A stretch of 64,000 bases of DNA. Source: Saturnia japonica. Lineage: Eukaryota; Arthropoda; Insecta; Lepidoptera; Saturniidae. Shown here one piece after another: positions 1 to 10,060 of the stretch. The notes beneath the pieces were generated by a model, which worked only from the letters and a program-made list of their open reading frames with translations, was not told the DNA's origin and did no database searches. The stretch spans positions 14,384,001-14,448,000 of the forward strand of contig CM065322.1 of assembly GCA_033032175.1 (NCBI GenBank), written 5' to 3'. Each line of letters opens with the position of its first letter. Position 1 is the first letter of the stretch. A program made the position numbers and the translations under genes.

Positions 1-59
1 TAGTCTATGACCTGGAATAACATATAGGGTACTTTTTATCCCGATAAAAGTCACAGTTT

Positions 60-185
60 AACCAGTGTTAACTTATAAATATAATAAATGGAAAGTTTGT
101 AGCTTTGTTACTCAATCACGCAAAAACGGCTGAACGGATTTAGATGAAATTTGGCATACAGATAGTGATATGCAATAATACGCAG
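60..185 (+). repeat. Rep6 dispersed repeat copy
   Basis: The stretch contains 'cgcaaaaacggctgaacgga', a phrase typical of short lepidopteran dispersed repeats. A second copy lies on the opposite strand near 39.5 kb. No coding capacity is seen and the family is not identified. Confidence 0.55.
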
Positions 186-429
186 ACGAAGTAGCGGGTA
201 CCAGCTAGTATCCAATATTTCATTTTATGCGTTGAAAATAAAATAAGTTATTTTAACGATCTGTTAAGAGATTGGAGAAAGTATAAACAGTAGACGGCGT
301 CGTATTATTTTTTTAGTCGTTCAGATATATCATTCGTTCGATGATTATAAAATTTGATGTCTGTTTTTAGTGCCGATATATAGCGGTGATTGTTCATCTA
401 ATACCTACACTCTACAATAATTTATTACT

Positions 430-815
430 GCTGTGTATTTTACTAGAGAGACAATTTTAGAATTAAAAGTCTAAGTGTTTTGGCTGAAGTTTTGGAGAAC
501 CTGACTGTTGTCGCGATTCGGCTAGGTATAAGAGTGTGAAGGTGTACTGCCAGCCAATGGTGGAAGGTACGAATTTGGAACGATGCTGAAGGCACATTGG
601 TGCAAAGTTCCTCAGGACATTCCCCACTGTATATGCGGTAGAATACAAAAAGAGATCCGATGTCTGCCAAGTTTTATGGGATCTAGACTGAATGATAGTT
701 CGAAATCCTCGACAATGCGTTCTGCACGCCTTTGCAAAGAGTCAAGAAGAAAAAGCTGGTACGTAGCACCGGCCCATAAGTGTGAACAGTTTCATTTGAG
801 GTCGCAATTGTGCTT
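430..815 (-). pseudogene. LINE-4 fragment, C-terminal part of a reverse transcriptase ORF
   Basis: On the minus strand one frame reads LDSLQRRAERIVEDF, and after a frame change a second frame reads GSLFVFYRIYSGECPEELC. Both phrases resemble the region behind the reverse transcriptase domain of lepidopteran non-LTR retrotransposons, where a block of the type 'SLxxFYRIYxGECSEEL' is common. A related copy at 43.8-44.3 kb has FYRIYNGECSEKLFG, which supports the assignment from within this window. The piece lacks the catalytic domain, is broken by at least one frameshift and is not functional. Confidence 0.6.
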
Positions 816-839
816 AGGGGCGAAGCAGTGAGGCAAAGA

Positions 840-1190
840 CACGAATGTTAAGATGAATGTATGGTGTAACTAGAATGGATAAGATTAAGATTGAGTATAC
901 AAGAAGAAAATGCAAATAGCATTAATGATAGAGAAGTTAAGGAGTAATAGGATAATGCAGAATAGGCATGTCATGAGAAGGGATGAAAGTCATAACTTGA
1001 AAAACGTTAGGTATTAAGACAGACAGATGTTGGAATAGAGGAAGACCGAAGATGTTATGGATGGATTATATGAGGAATTATATGCGTATAATGATGTGAA
1101 TACTGAGATGACAACTGCTGATAGAGGCATTTTGTGGCGTTCCTACTTAAGTGACGTAAAGTCAAGAAGCAGAAGAAAGTAATAATAAAA
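840..1190 (+). pseudogene. Degraded LINE 3-prime coding fragment
   Basis: Translation of the plus strand gives NRHVMRRDESHNLKNV, followed by scraps that resemble 'RGRPKxxWMD' and a final 'EMTxDR' block. This order is typical of the last residues of RTE/R4-like retrotransposon polyproteins. Several stops and frame changes interrupt it. The stretch at 34.7-35.1 kb appears to be a sister fragment. Confidence 0.5.
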
Positions 1191-1919
1191 CTTCATATTA
1201 ATTGTCATTGCTTATAATAATAAGGTTGCATAATAAGCACTCTGCATTAAGGAAACCATCCTAGTGGAAAAGAAGGGACAATATTATTTGTAAATACGGA
1301 GAGTACAGTATTAATTATTAATTGTTTTAATACTCACTTGTTTATTAGTTACGAACCATAAAATACAAATTTAATGCAGGTGACATAATTTTATCCTTAA
1401 TTTGAATTCTAATTGGATTTTGTGTGCAAATGAGGTTTAGAGATTACAACAAAAGAAGGGAATTTAAGTTTTACAGACCGTTGAGGAAGTTGTGTTTTGC
1501 ATTACTCACAAATATCTTTCAAACAGAAATCCGTATTAACTTTATAATATAGTGACTTTACTTTTTTTTATTGTTGCACCTGTTATTTATGTTATGTTAT
1601 TCCAATTCATTTGTATTCACACTTTATGTTGTAAAGTTTTAACTGTTCGGGTTTTCGGTTTACGATTGTTATGTTTGAATATAAAATCTTTGAAAACGAA
1701 CATTAGTGATTGCTTAACATTATGGAGCAGGTGGAAAGACCTCATGCATACTAAACTTAACCTAGTACGTATTCAACAATGCCGTTATTCCATGAAAGAC
1801 GAAGAATTAATTTAGGCGATATTAAACTAGAAAACTTCTTTAGTACCGGTGTGATTTGAAACGCGAAGAAACGAAAAAGCGACACTAAAATGAAACAACC
1901 ACATATATCTATAGGATTT
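1191..1919. other. AT-rich intergenic DNA
   Basis: I see no convincing gene, RNA or repeat copy here. The short open frames are chance runs in AT-rich sequence. Confidence 0.5.
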
Positions 1920-2070
1920 AGCCTGCGAGAGAATGGGATAGATATAAAAAAACGCAAGACAGTGATCGTCGTCCAATTGGCCTAATGGCATAGAATATAA
2001 TTCTGTGATTGTATGTACAGCGCAAATGATCGATAGTTCAAATAACGCTGATTTAGGATTTTTAAAAAGA
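1920..2070 (+). repeat. SINE-C copy, A-box end
   Basis: The phrase 'ccaattggcctaatggca' matches an inverted copy near 12.5 kb ('aattggcctaacgg' on its minus strand). It resembles the A box of a tRNA-derived pol III promoter. The copy continues through 'attgtatgtacag' toward the region that in other copies carries a B box. Confidence 0.5.
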
Positions 2071-2514
2071 CATTTTGAAGAAAATATATTTTTTCGATTT
2101 GAGAGTTTCACTTATACCGCGTGTGAATATCTATTCATGTTAGGTAACCATATAAACTTAGGGTTAACCATCAGCTGTGGAAAAACGCTCATCGGGGTCG
2201 CGTATTTGAATTCCACTTAGCCAACTAAAATACCACGTCAAAATTTATACTTAAGTCTAGATAATTTATGAATGCCCGTTATAAATGTCGATTGTGAAGC
2301 TCAGTAAAGTGTCCTAGTTTTACGGTCGCAGCGACATTTTGGCTTTATTCCAAGAGCAGGATAATCTAATAATGTAATGTAGATTAGTTAATGATTGAAT
2401 TATGTCTATCATTGCAGAAGTGAATCACTGGATTGAAAGGTAGAGGATGGGCTTGCCTGAAAACTAGGAGAATTTTTTAAACGACACTAAAAAACAAACA
2501 AACATTTTAATAAT
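2071..2514. other. AT-rich intergenic DNA
   Basis: Nothing recognised on either strand. Confidence 0.45.
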
Positions 2515-2785
2515 ATTTTATAATTAGATACGACATTGACGCTCTTTACATGCCATCGTGAATGGTGGGTAATTGCCCTTGGTTCACTTTCGACTTGATA
2601 CCGGCGTGAGCGAGAAGAAACTTTTATCTTTTTTTGACAACAGAGTTTCCGCCTTACGCTGTGATTTCGATTTCCTATCTCTTTTGTTTCAACATGCGGA
2701 TAACAAAATATGTAACGTTTTCAAATTGCTTTTATTAAGAGTATAACGCGTCTATTTATAAAACGTCATTGATACATAATATATA
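2515..2785 (+). repeat. Rep7 dispersed repeat copy
   Basis: About 265 bp match, in inverted orientation, the stretch at 27340-27610. Shared blocks include 'ttgacgctctttaca', 'aacaaaagagatagg' (on the other strand) and 'tataacgcgtctattta'. No coding capacity is seen, and the family is known to me only from these two copies. Confidence 0.7.
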
Positions 2786-2849
2786 TGATTTTTAAAACTA
2801 TATTACAATTGTGGAATTTATTACTGTATTATGACAAGATTTCTAAACA

Positions 2850-3050
2850 CATTTGTCTGTACAGTACGAGTGGTCAATGGTTCGAATCGCACTGATTCGG
2901 GATTTTTTTAATATAACCATTTTATTTTAGTTTTGGTTGAAAATCATTTAATTAATATTAATTAAATATAAAATTCCGAATCAGCTGGTCTCGATCCATC
3001 AACCCCCGTAGTGTACATACAATAGTGCATAGAAATTGACCATAACGTAA
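2850..3050. repeat. SINE-C ends arranged as an inverted pair
   Basis: A plus-strand piece 'tggttcgaatcgcactgatt' carries a B-box-like core. It is followed about 40 bp later by a minus-strand piece whose complement reads 'ctgattcggaatttt'. The two arms can fold back on each other. Both match the SINE-C copies near 2.0 and 12.5 kb. Confidence 0.5.
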
Positions 3051-3174
3051 TATGTAGCGAAAGGAAGTTCGTTATTATCGGATCTCCAACGACACTTCTG
3101 GAGCTTTTTAAATATTATTTTAAATCATTTTATACGATATAACATAATAATACTGAAAAAAAAAATTTATAACA

Positions 3175-3385
3175 CATTATATGTTGAAAATCATACCTAT
3201 GAATAATATTTTTTTTCATTAATAAGTACACTATAAAAATCAATTAAAAATATACTTAATTAAAATAAAAAATACAGTACAAAAACGCAGTTTTATGGTC
3301 CCGTGACGTCATCAATAATTTAATGTATCATTTTGTATGATAACAGTGACAAATGTGACAACTTACGCAAGAGTCATTTGTGTGA
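3175..3385 (+). repeat. Rep8 dispersed repeat copy with a TGACGTCA palindrome
   Basis: The copy aligns with 53660-53870 over about 200 bp. Both contain 'cccgtgacgtcatca' or its close match 'cccgtgacgtcatcatt', followed by 'attttgtatgata'. The octamer TGACGTCA is the consensus CREB/ATF site; whether it is bound here is unknown. Confidence 0.65.
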
Positions 3386-3394
3386 GTATTTTGC

Positions 3395-3670
3395 GGGATC
3401 TTTAAACATGTGATTTTTATTTTTTATTAATTAATTTAGGTTTGTAATATTGGTGGCATTTTGCGTGATATAGTTTGGGTGTTGTGCATAAGTGAAGTAA
3501 ATTATCAATATAAAGCGAAAAACATGCATTTTGGGATGTCACAAAAACTGCGTAGATTGTTCTGACAAGAGAGCCACCATCTTGTCGGAAGACTCCACTT
3601 TGTATGTAGGAAAATTTTACGAAGCCTTAGAAACATTGACACTGAAAACACAAAAATCCAAAGAGTTCTC
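3395..3670 (+). repeat. Rep3 dispersed repeat copy with hairpin
   Basis: This family recurs at least eight times in the window. Shared blocks are 'ggtggcattttgcgtgatat', 'cataagtgaagt' and 'gagccaccatcttgt'. The last lies in the loop and 3-prime arm of a 10-bp stem at 3560-3590 (TTCTGACAAG with CTTGTCGGAA: nine Watson-Crick pairs and one G-T pair). Confidence 0.75.
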
Positions 3671-3719
3671 TATTAAGCCTATGGCGGGTAAGCAAAAATA
3701 AAAAAAAATATACAAGACA

Positions 3720-3930
3720 ATTAAAAAAAAAAAAGGAAACCAACTTCAATGTTTTTTTAAGAGTTTCCTGGTGTATCTTCGAAGTTGAAGGTCCAATCCC
3801 AATGGAATGACCTTTGAGGCGTCTCCTATCCATGAAAAAAAAAATCGTCCAAATCGGTTCATAAACAAAGAAGTTGTGGCTAAACATCCAATAAAATATA
3901 TATTAAAATTAAATAACCTTCCGTCTTTTC
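3720..3930 (-). repeat. Rep2 dispersed repeat copy
   Basis: On the plus strand it starts at 'aaaccaacttcaatg' and runs through 'cttcgaagttgaaggtccaa' and 'tccaaatcggttcataaac'. Copies lie at 13.6, 49.5, 50.3 and 58.9 kb. It is non-coding. Confidence 0.7.
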
Positions 3931-4016
3931 GTGCAAGTCGATTAAATATAAAATAATATAAATAATACATAAGCTTGGAAGGAGAATCCGCTCTCTACAA
4001 GCGCACAGTACGTAAT

Positions 4017-4025
4017 AAAAGCATA

Positions 4026-4027
<2 letters not shown>
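4017..4027 (+). repeat. Target site duplication of LINE-1 (3-prime side)
   Basis: The 11 bases aaaagcatacc directly precede the poly-T run and occur again just beyond the other end of the LINE at 5618-5628. Confidence 0.8.
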
Positions 4028-4078
<51 letters not shown>

Positions 4079-5617
4079 AACTGACTACACTGTTAGCCTT
4101 AGGGGCCCTAAAGCCGCTGCGGCTTTTACGCTTCACCGGACTTGGGGGCGAGCGCAGAGGGCACTCAGCCGCGAAATTTTGTGGACGACTCGCACGAGGG
4201 TGCCAAAGTGGCCGGACCTCGGCTCGGGCGGTCGTCGCGTTCGCAAATAGGTCGCGATCTATTCGAATCCCTACACCTACGATTCGAGCTAACTAAATAT
4301 ACACATAGGCACGTTCCCCATCTCGGAGGAAGGAAGGAACCGTGCGTATGTGTATTCAATAATCGGAATGTTTCTACACTAACTAGCGCTAACTAACTAG
4401 CGTAAAAAAAGAAAAAAAAAGGTCCCTCACAGAACCTATGTACCTGTGTGGTGTGCACGTGTGTATGTTCATACGTGTGTAGTGTTGTATGTAGGTAGCT
4501 AAGTGATGCACGTACAGTGTCACTTGTATCGCGCGGGCGGTTGCCTGACCCAAGGGTTTCACACCGAGGAACGGACCTAGGCTTGGGTTACCGCTAGAGA
4601 GGGTGGACGTGACGGGTGTGCTGGAGCGAAATTGACCGCCCGCCCTCTGCGGAGAGAACGGTGGTTACGCGGGCGTGGGCGCTGGCACGCTCTGTTTGGA
4701 GAGACGGATGTGTAATATTTATTCGAATTTTCGATGTGATCGTCGGGATCAATAAAAATATTGCGCGGCCGGCGTTTGCACCGGATGTCCGTGGGTGCCG
4801 GAACATAAGTGGCGGCTGTTTTTATTAACGGATTCGCGTGGTTCGACGCGGTGTCGAAATACGAACGGGAGAGCTGTTTAAACGTTAACGTAGGCATGTA
4901 TCGAAGGAAGCTCCATATCTCTATGGAGATCTACGCTTCGAACATACCACGGGGCCCCGGTGAGACGATAGAGGAACCTATTCTGTATCGATTGTAACCG
5001 TTTGAAACTCGACTCGGACATATGTGCGAACACGGGGCAACTGTATGTCAAAATTGGTCGAATACACGTCTTGTAGAGCGTGAGCTTATGTCGCGTGGAC
5101 ATTTTACTCACCGAACACAACAGAGGATGCAACCGGCCCAGGACCCACGCAGCCCTGTTCCTAACCTTACGGATGTGGGGTCTAAAAGAGAGCCTACTGT
5201 CTAGGGTTACCCCTAGATATTTGGTCTCTCTTACATACGGAATCGGATTATCGTAGAGCTTAACAGGTTTAAGCTTCCACGGTATCTGTGACGAATCCGC
5301 ATCGAAGAGCATCGCGGCGCTCTTCGAGGGATTAACGGCTATACGCCACTCGTTAAACCACTTCCCGAGAGTGGTCACGGAGCGTTGGACTTTGTGTCTG
5401 AGGTGGGATCTATTCCTATCTGAGGCATATAAGACTGTATCGTCAGCGTATAGCCCTACCTCGACCTCCGGGAGTCGAGGTAGGTCACTGACGTACAGGT
5501 TAAATAGGCTAGGAGCCAGGATCGAACCTTGGGGAACGCCTGAGCGTATTGGATGGGGCGTGGACAATTCACCTTCCACTCTATAGCGAAAGGTGCGATC
5601 TGTTAGATAGTCGCGAA
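4028..5617 (-). mobile_element. LINE-1: 5-prime truncated Jockey-like non-LTR retrotransposon with poly-A tail
   Basis: The element lies on the minus strand. It starts inside the reverse transcriptase domain at the high-coordinate end and finishes with a 50-base poly-A tail (poly-T at 4028-4077). An 11-bp direct repeat flanks both ends, which is the expected product of target-primed reverse transcription with 5-prime truncation. The 3-prime untranslated part (4078-4576) is GC-rich compared with its surroundings. It recurs, more decayed, at 9.6, 26.8, 54.1 and 56.3 kb, so this is the most complete of five copies here. The long homopolymer tail and clean duplication suggest a fairly recent insertion. 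Confidence 0.92.
4577..5617 (-). pseudogene. Reverse transcriptase C-terminal half of LINE-1 (Jockey-like)
   Basis: The reading frame enters in mid-domain and shows the RT block SGVPQGSILAPSLFNLYVSD and, about 30 residues later, the catalytic GLYADDTVLYAS. Further on are thumb-region blocks KYLGVTLDSRLSF and YKTCIRPILTYSCPVFAHMS. The first frame stops at 4878. An overlapping frame (4577-4897) continues with LSRSYFDTASNHANPLI and a basic, proline-rich end (KRRPRNIFIDPDDHI), as expected for the C-terminus of this family. A small indel near 4880-4897 therefore breaks the ORF. The endonuclease domain and the fingers of the RT are missing through 5-prime truncation, so the copy cannot be autonomous. 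YADD is the polymerase active site. The Jockey-like assignment rests on the motif pattern and was not tested by phylogeny. Confidence 0.9.
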
Positions 5618-5628
5618 AAAAGCATACC
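5618..5628 (+). repeat. Target site duplication of LINE-1 (5-prime side)
   Basis: This is a second copy of aaaagcatacc; it marks the truncated 5-prime border of the minus-strand LINE. Confidence 0.8.
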
Positions 5629-6084
5629 CTACGATACCTGCATTTATATTGTAGATATTAAAACCTTTTATTTCTACCCTCTGTACGTTTTAATACTATA
5701 ATTTTACGTACAAGTACTATACATTTTATTATGGCCTGGCAGTATGTTTGTCCCCTGATTTTTAGAATACTTTCGTTAAGTAATTATGAGGAGTGACATG
5801 GATCTTCCTGTTAAAAACATTCAACCTACGCACTCTTCCGCGCACTGAAATTACGTCTATTGCGATTAGTTACAATACGAATTAAAAATAATGTGTAAAA
5901 CTTTTTCAGCGCATATTTTTGATTCTATATTACTCAGTTGTTTGTTTTTATTATCCGCCAAAGTTATGTGAACCAGTTGATATTATATAGTTCTTTAAAA
6001 AATATACCGGAAGTCACTTATTTTGTATTTATGACATAAATGTATTTAGTTCTAAAGGTGTTCATTTTTAAAGGACACTCATCA
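5629..6084. other. AT-rich intergenic DNA
   Basis: No gene or recognised repeat is visible. Confidence 0.45.
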
Positions 6085-6355
6085 CTACATTAAGAGAGGT
6101 AGGGTATAGAGAAATATCTTTGGAGATTTCTCTCTACTTGAGGCAGTCCGACTGGTGGAACACCTCCAACCTATAGAAAATGGCAGCCAAATAACCTAGT
6201 GTTGTGTTTCTGTGGTGAGTAGAGTTTCAAGAGGTCTTTGGGTTAGAGGAGTTAAAGATTGAAAACGCTAGTGATTTCTATGGTATTTACAAGCGTCCAT
6301 AGTCTGTAGCCGCTTATCATCAAGCGAGCCGAATGCTTGTTTGTAACCTTTGTTG
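6085..6355 (+). repeat. Rep1 dispersed repeat copy
   Basis: The block 'cagtccgactggtggaacac' followed by 'ttctgtggtgagtag' and 'gcttgtttgtaacctt' also appears at 21.7 and 49.0 kb, and inverted at 11.7 and 57.2 kb. The layout resembles the 3-prime untranslated end of a lepidopteran LINE. No ORF is present. Confidence 0.65.
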
Positions 6356-7143
6356 TATAAAAGAAAAGATGACATGAGAATCCTTTGCCTGTTTGTATGT
6401 TCGGATTCAACTAAAAAACTAGTTGTCCGATTATTATGAAATTTTTGTACAAGAGAAACTTATTATGATATTCATTTATTGATAGGAATTAAGAATTTTC
6501 AATAGTACTTTAAACAGTCGGGGGAAACAATTAAATATTTATACATTATTTCCTCAATTTATGGGTTAAAAGAATTATTGTCAGTAATATGAATAAAATA
6601 AAAATACAAGAAAAAAATAAACGTTTTCGGAACTACGGGTAGTGACTTGCACTGCCATTCAACGATATTTTGATTACGTTTATCGATTTTGAATTTCAGT
6701 ATCGAATATGTCTTTATAGAGTTCATTACTTATTATAATCTAGTATATAACAATTCGTTTATTTTTTATTCCTAAAACACTTAAAATTCACACAAAACTC
6801 TGTTGTTATGGTATACATATTGTAAACTTGTAGAAATAAAATAAAATAAAAAATATTTTTCAGGGTTCTTCGGAATCTACAATGGTAATACAAAACTACA
6901 CTCACTTTTAGAGGAAAGTGCAGTTAAGCTGTATTGGTTAGCATATCTGTTTACAGGCCACGAAAATAGATGAAAATGCCACGGCTATATGCCAGGAAAC
7001 AGTGACAAACGGTGACGTAATATTTTGAAACATTGTGTAGTAGACATAGAGTAACAAATTTCCGTTTCACTGATGTGACACAAATCATTCACAGTATGTT
7101 TTTTTTAAATATCGTTTCACGTGACTGTAGCATGGTAAGTACA
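6356..7143. other. AT-rich DNA with a weak repeat trace
   Basis: Near 6385-6450 the phrase 'gttgtccgattattatgaaa' resembles the style of Rep4/Rep6 but is too decayed to place. Otherwise nothing is recognised. Confidence 0.4.
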
Positions 7144-8206
7144 GTACCACCGCGAGATCTACAATCCATTGCCAGTTATGTTTGTAACCCCATGTTGCAG
7201 TAATATGGGAACACACTGGCTGGCAGATAGTTCCACAGCTTCACAGTACAATAAAGTGAACTTGATTCGTAACGTTGTACCACCGCGTGATCTACAATCC
7301 ATTGCCAGTTATATTTGTAACCCATGTTGTAGTAATATGGGAACACACTGGCTGGCAGATAGTTCCACAGCTTCGCAGTACAACAAAGTGAACTTGATTC
7401 GTAACGTTGTACCACCTCGTGATCTACAATACATTGCCAGTTATATTTGTAACCCCATGTTGTAGTAATATGGGAACACACTGGCTGGGAGATAGTTCCA
7501 CAGCTTCACAGTACAACAAAGTGAACTTGATTCGTAACGTTGTACCACCGTGTGATCTACAATCCATTGCCAGTTATATTTGTAACCCCATGTTGTAGTA
7601 ATATGGGAACACACTGGCTGGGAGATAGTTCCACAGCTTCACAGTACAACAAAGTGAACTTGATTCGTAACGTTGTACCACCTCGTGATCTACAATACAT
7701 TGCCAGTTATATTTGTAACCCCATGTTGTAGTAATATGGGAACACACTGGCTGGGAGATAGTTCCACAGCTTCACAGTACAACAAAGTGAACTTGATTCG
7801 TAACGTTGTACCACCGTGTGATCTACAATCCATTGCCAGTTATATTGGTAACCCCATGCTGTAGTAATATGGGAACACACTGGCTGGGGGATAGTTCCAC
7901 AGCTTCACAGTACAACAAAGTGAACTTGATTCGTAACGTTGTACCACCTCGTGATCTACAATACATTGCCAGTTATATTTGTAACCCCATGTTGTAGTAA
8001 TATGGGAACACACTGGCTGGGAGATAGTTCCACAGCTTCACAGTACAACAAAGTGAACTTGATTCGTAACGTTGTACCACCGTGTGATCTACAATCCATT
8101 GCCAGTTATATTTGTAACCCCATGCTATAGTAATATGGGAACACACTGGCTGGGGGATAGTTCCACAGCTTCACAGTACAACAAAGTGAACTTGATTCGT
8201 AACGTT
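7144..8206. repeat. Tandem array, eight copies of a 133-bp unit with two alternating unit types
   Basis: Unit starts ('gtaccacc') fall at 7144, 7277, 7409, 7542, 7675, 7808, 7941 and 8074. The spacing is 133 bp except for one unit that lacks a single c. From the third unit on, two variants alternate: 'cctcgtgatctacaatac' and 'ccgtgtgatctacaatcc'. The array has therefore grown in 266-bp dimers. Read on the minus strand, each unit gives VKLWNYLPASVFPYYYNMG, which resembles the C-terminal 'LWNxLPxxVFPxxYNMG' block of LINE-4. The window copy at 43.8-44.3 kb has FFPRAYNMGLFKKG. Since 133 is not a multiple of three, the array cannot encode a continuous repeat protein. Confidence 0.93.
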
Positions 8207-8254
8207 TGCTAGCCAACATTTTTGTGTACAAAACTTGTGTGTGCTAAATACATA

Positions 8255-8640
8255 ATTTTCTAATTTACCACGCATCGTCAATTTAGCTGAAAGGCGGTTT
8301 GTACTGGGCATAGGTTTCTCCCAAAGATCGCCAGAATGACTGGCATTCAGCGGGCCCCTGCAACCTTTAACTGGTCATAGGTCCACTTTGTGGTGTGTTT
8401 ATCCACGCTGCGTCTTCCGATACGTGGTCGCCACTCGAGAACTCTTTGACGCCATCGGCCATCCGTTCTACGAGCTACGTCTGCGAGACTTAGGGCTGTA
8501 TCAGCGACTTAGGTTCTTCAACAGATATCCTCAATTCTGATTTGATACCACATAGAAAATCCGAGCATTGCCGTCTGCATTATCCCTTGAATGACCTTGA
8601 GTTTTCTTATGAGGCCACGCATATCTATAGATTTTGAGTA
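8255..8640 (-). pseudogene. LINE-2 (RTE-like) C-terminal fragment
   Basis: On the minus strand the frame reads MRGLIRKLKVIQGIMQTAML, clearly related to the GLIRKLKVTKRAMERAMLGV stretch of the RTE-like element at 59-62 kb. It is followed in other frames by scraps of the same C-terminus, for example VLEWRPR-like and DQLKVAGA-like residues. It is broken by indels. Confidence 0.72.
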
Positions 8641-8686
8641 TAATTTACCGTTACATATAGTGTGGTTATTTAGCCAAGCTCGTACA

Positions 8687-8900
8687 ACGGCCGTTTTCAA
8701 TAACCTATTTATCTGTTGTTTCAGTTACTAAAGATAGACAATAATAATATTTTGTCCTGACTTTTTTTCTATAACTTATCGATGGATAGTTTTTCATATA
8801 CATATATTATAGCCGATATCTGCCTTAAGTTAAAGATAGTACTTATTACGAAGTACTAATCGGGGATAGTAAACTCAGATATGTTATTGAAAACGGCCGT
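8687..8900. mobile_element. MITE-1 copy with perfect 18-bp terminal inverted repeats
   Basis: The ends read acggccgttttcaataac and its exact complement gttattgaaaacggccgt. The interior is AT-rich and non-coding. Three more copies lie at 14.8, 44.9 and 52.6 kb. The small size, inverted ends and copy number fit a non-autonomous DNA transposon; the superfamily is not determined. Confidence 0.85.
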
Positions 8901-9579
8901 AAAACAATAAATATAGTAAATTTTTGAAATAATGAAATGTAGTAATTGTTTTTTAAGTTGCGATTCCTGCGTTTTGGTCCCGGTGGATTATGAATTTAAC
9001 GAGGCCCATATAATTGACTCCCCGTTGATATTTCTTGCTGTCCTAAATTTTGTTATTTTTATTATTATATTTAAATTTATATACTTGGTATTATTAAGAA
9101 ATTCGGTAGATGACTCGGTAGGTTGGTTACTTGACTATTGGTATCATAAATTTTAATAGATTTGTTTGTTAAATCGTTGATATATTTTAATTTGAAACAG
9201 TACGGATACTGTCGCCTTAAGGAAAAGAGACGCATGTAACTAAAACACTGATCGGAGAAATTTCGAAAAGTCTGTAAGGAGGTACGTCTATTTAAGTTTT
9301 AAGGTACAGATATACATGATATTCAAAAACACATGGTCACAATCTCTTCAACTGCTTATTTAAGCATGCTCGATACTAACAATGGCTTCTACACATATGC
9401 CACTAGGCAGCAATTGCTTATTAATAGCATACGTTCGTACTACTTACTAGTATGTCTATGTACCTTTAGACAAAGTGTAAATCAGGACCTGAAGGTAATA
9501 TGTATACCGAAAACAATGGGATACGCCTTTTCATCTAGATTCCAAATATGTGTGAATAAACTCAATAAGCACTTAATGT
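8901..9579. other. AT-rich intergenic DNA
   Basis: An ATG-started frame at 8932-9156 has a Cys-rich start and one hydrophobic stretch, but no homology I recognise and AT-driven composition. I do not call it a gene. Confidence 0.4.
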
Positions 9580-10060
9580 AATTTTAGCCTTAAGGGCCTT
9601 GGTGTTATAAGAGGCTTTAACGGCTTCACCGGGTTTGTAGGCGAGCGCGGAAGGCACTAAGCCGTGAAAGCGAGGCAACAAGATCAAGGGTGACAAAGTG
9701 GCCGCATCTTGGTTTGGGCTATTGCCGTACATGCAAATTAGTCGCGATCTAACTAATTCTCTATCCATAAATTTCGATCTAACTAACTATTCATAGGTAT
9801 ATAGATGTTTCTGCCTTCCGAGAGTAAGGAAGAAACATACGTTTAAAGCATTTAGTAATCTTGCAATTTGGTTTGGCAAGTGTAACTTGCCAAAAACGAA
9901 AAAAAGGTTCCTTACAGAACCTATGTACCTGTGTGAGGTGCAGTGTAATGGTGTCTGCTGGTCGCTAGTGATTGCAAATGCAGTTTCACTTGCTAGTACA
10001 TAGCTCAAGGGCTTCACACCGAGGGAACGGACCTGGGCTTCAGTTATTGCAGGAAAAGGT
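9580..10060 (-). mobile_element. LINE-1 3-prime end, decayed copy
   Basis: The stretch matches 4078-4576 in order and orientation, with shared blocks 'cagaacctatgtacctgtgt' and 'gggcttcacaccgagg' and the piece around 'aggcactaagccgtgaaag'. Many substitutions and no poly-T tail remain, so it is older than the 4.0-5.6 kb copy. Confidence 0.78.

Noticed and set aside
3942..4136. Lysine-rich minus-strand frame
   Set aside because: It is the translation of the LINE-1 poly-A tail.
7144..8206. CRISPR-like or coding repeat array
   Set aside because: The 133-bp units are contiguous with no variable spacers, and the unit length shifts the reading frame each time. The DNA is clearly eukaryotic.
8932..9156. 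Small Cys-rich membrane protein gene
   Set aside because: No family match, AT-driven codons and no splice or promoter context; the hydrophobic run is what AT-rich DNA often gives.
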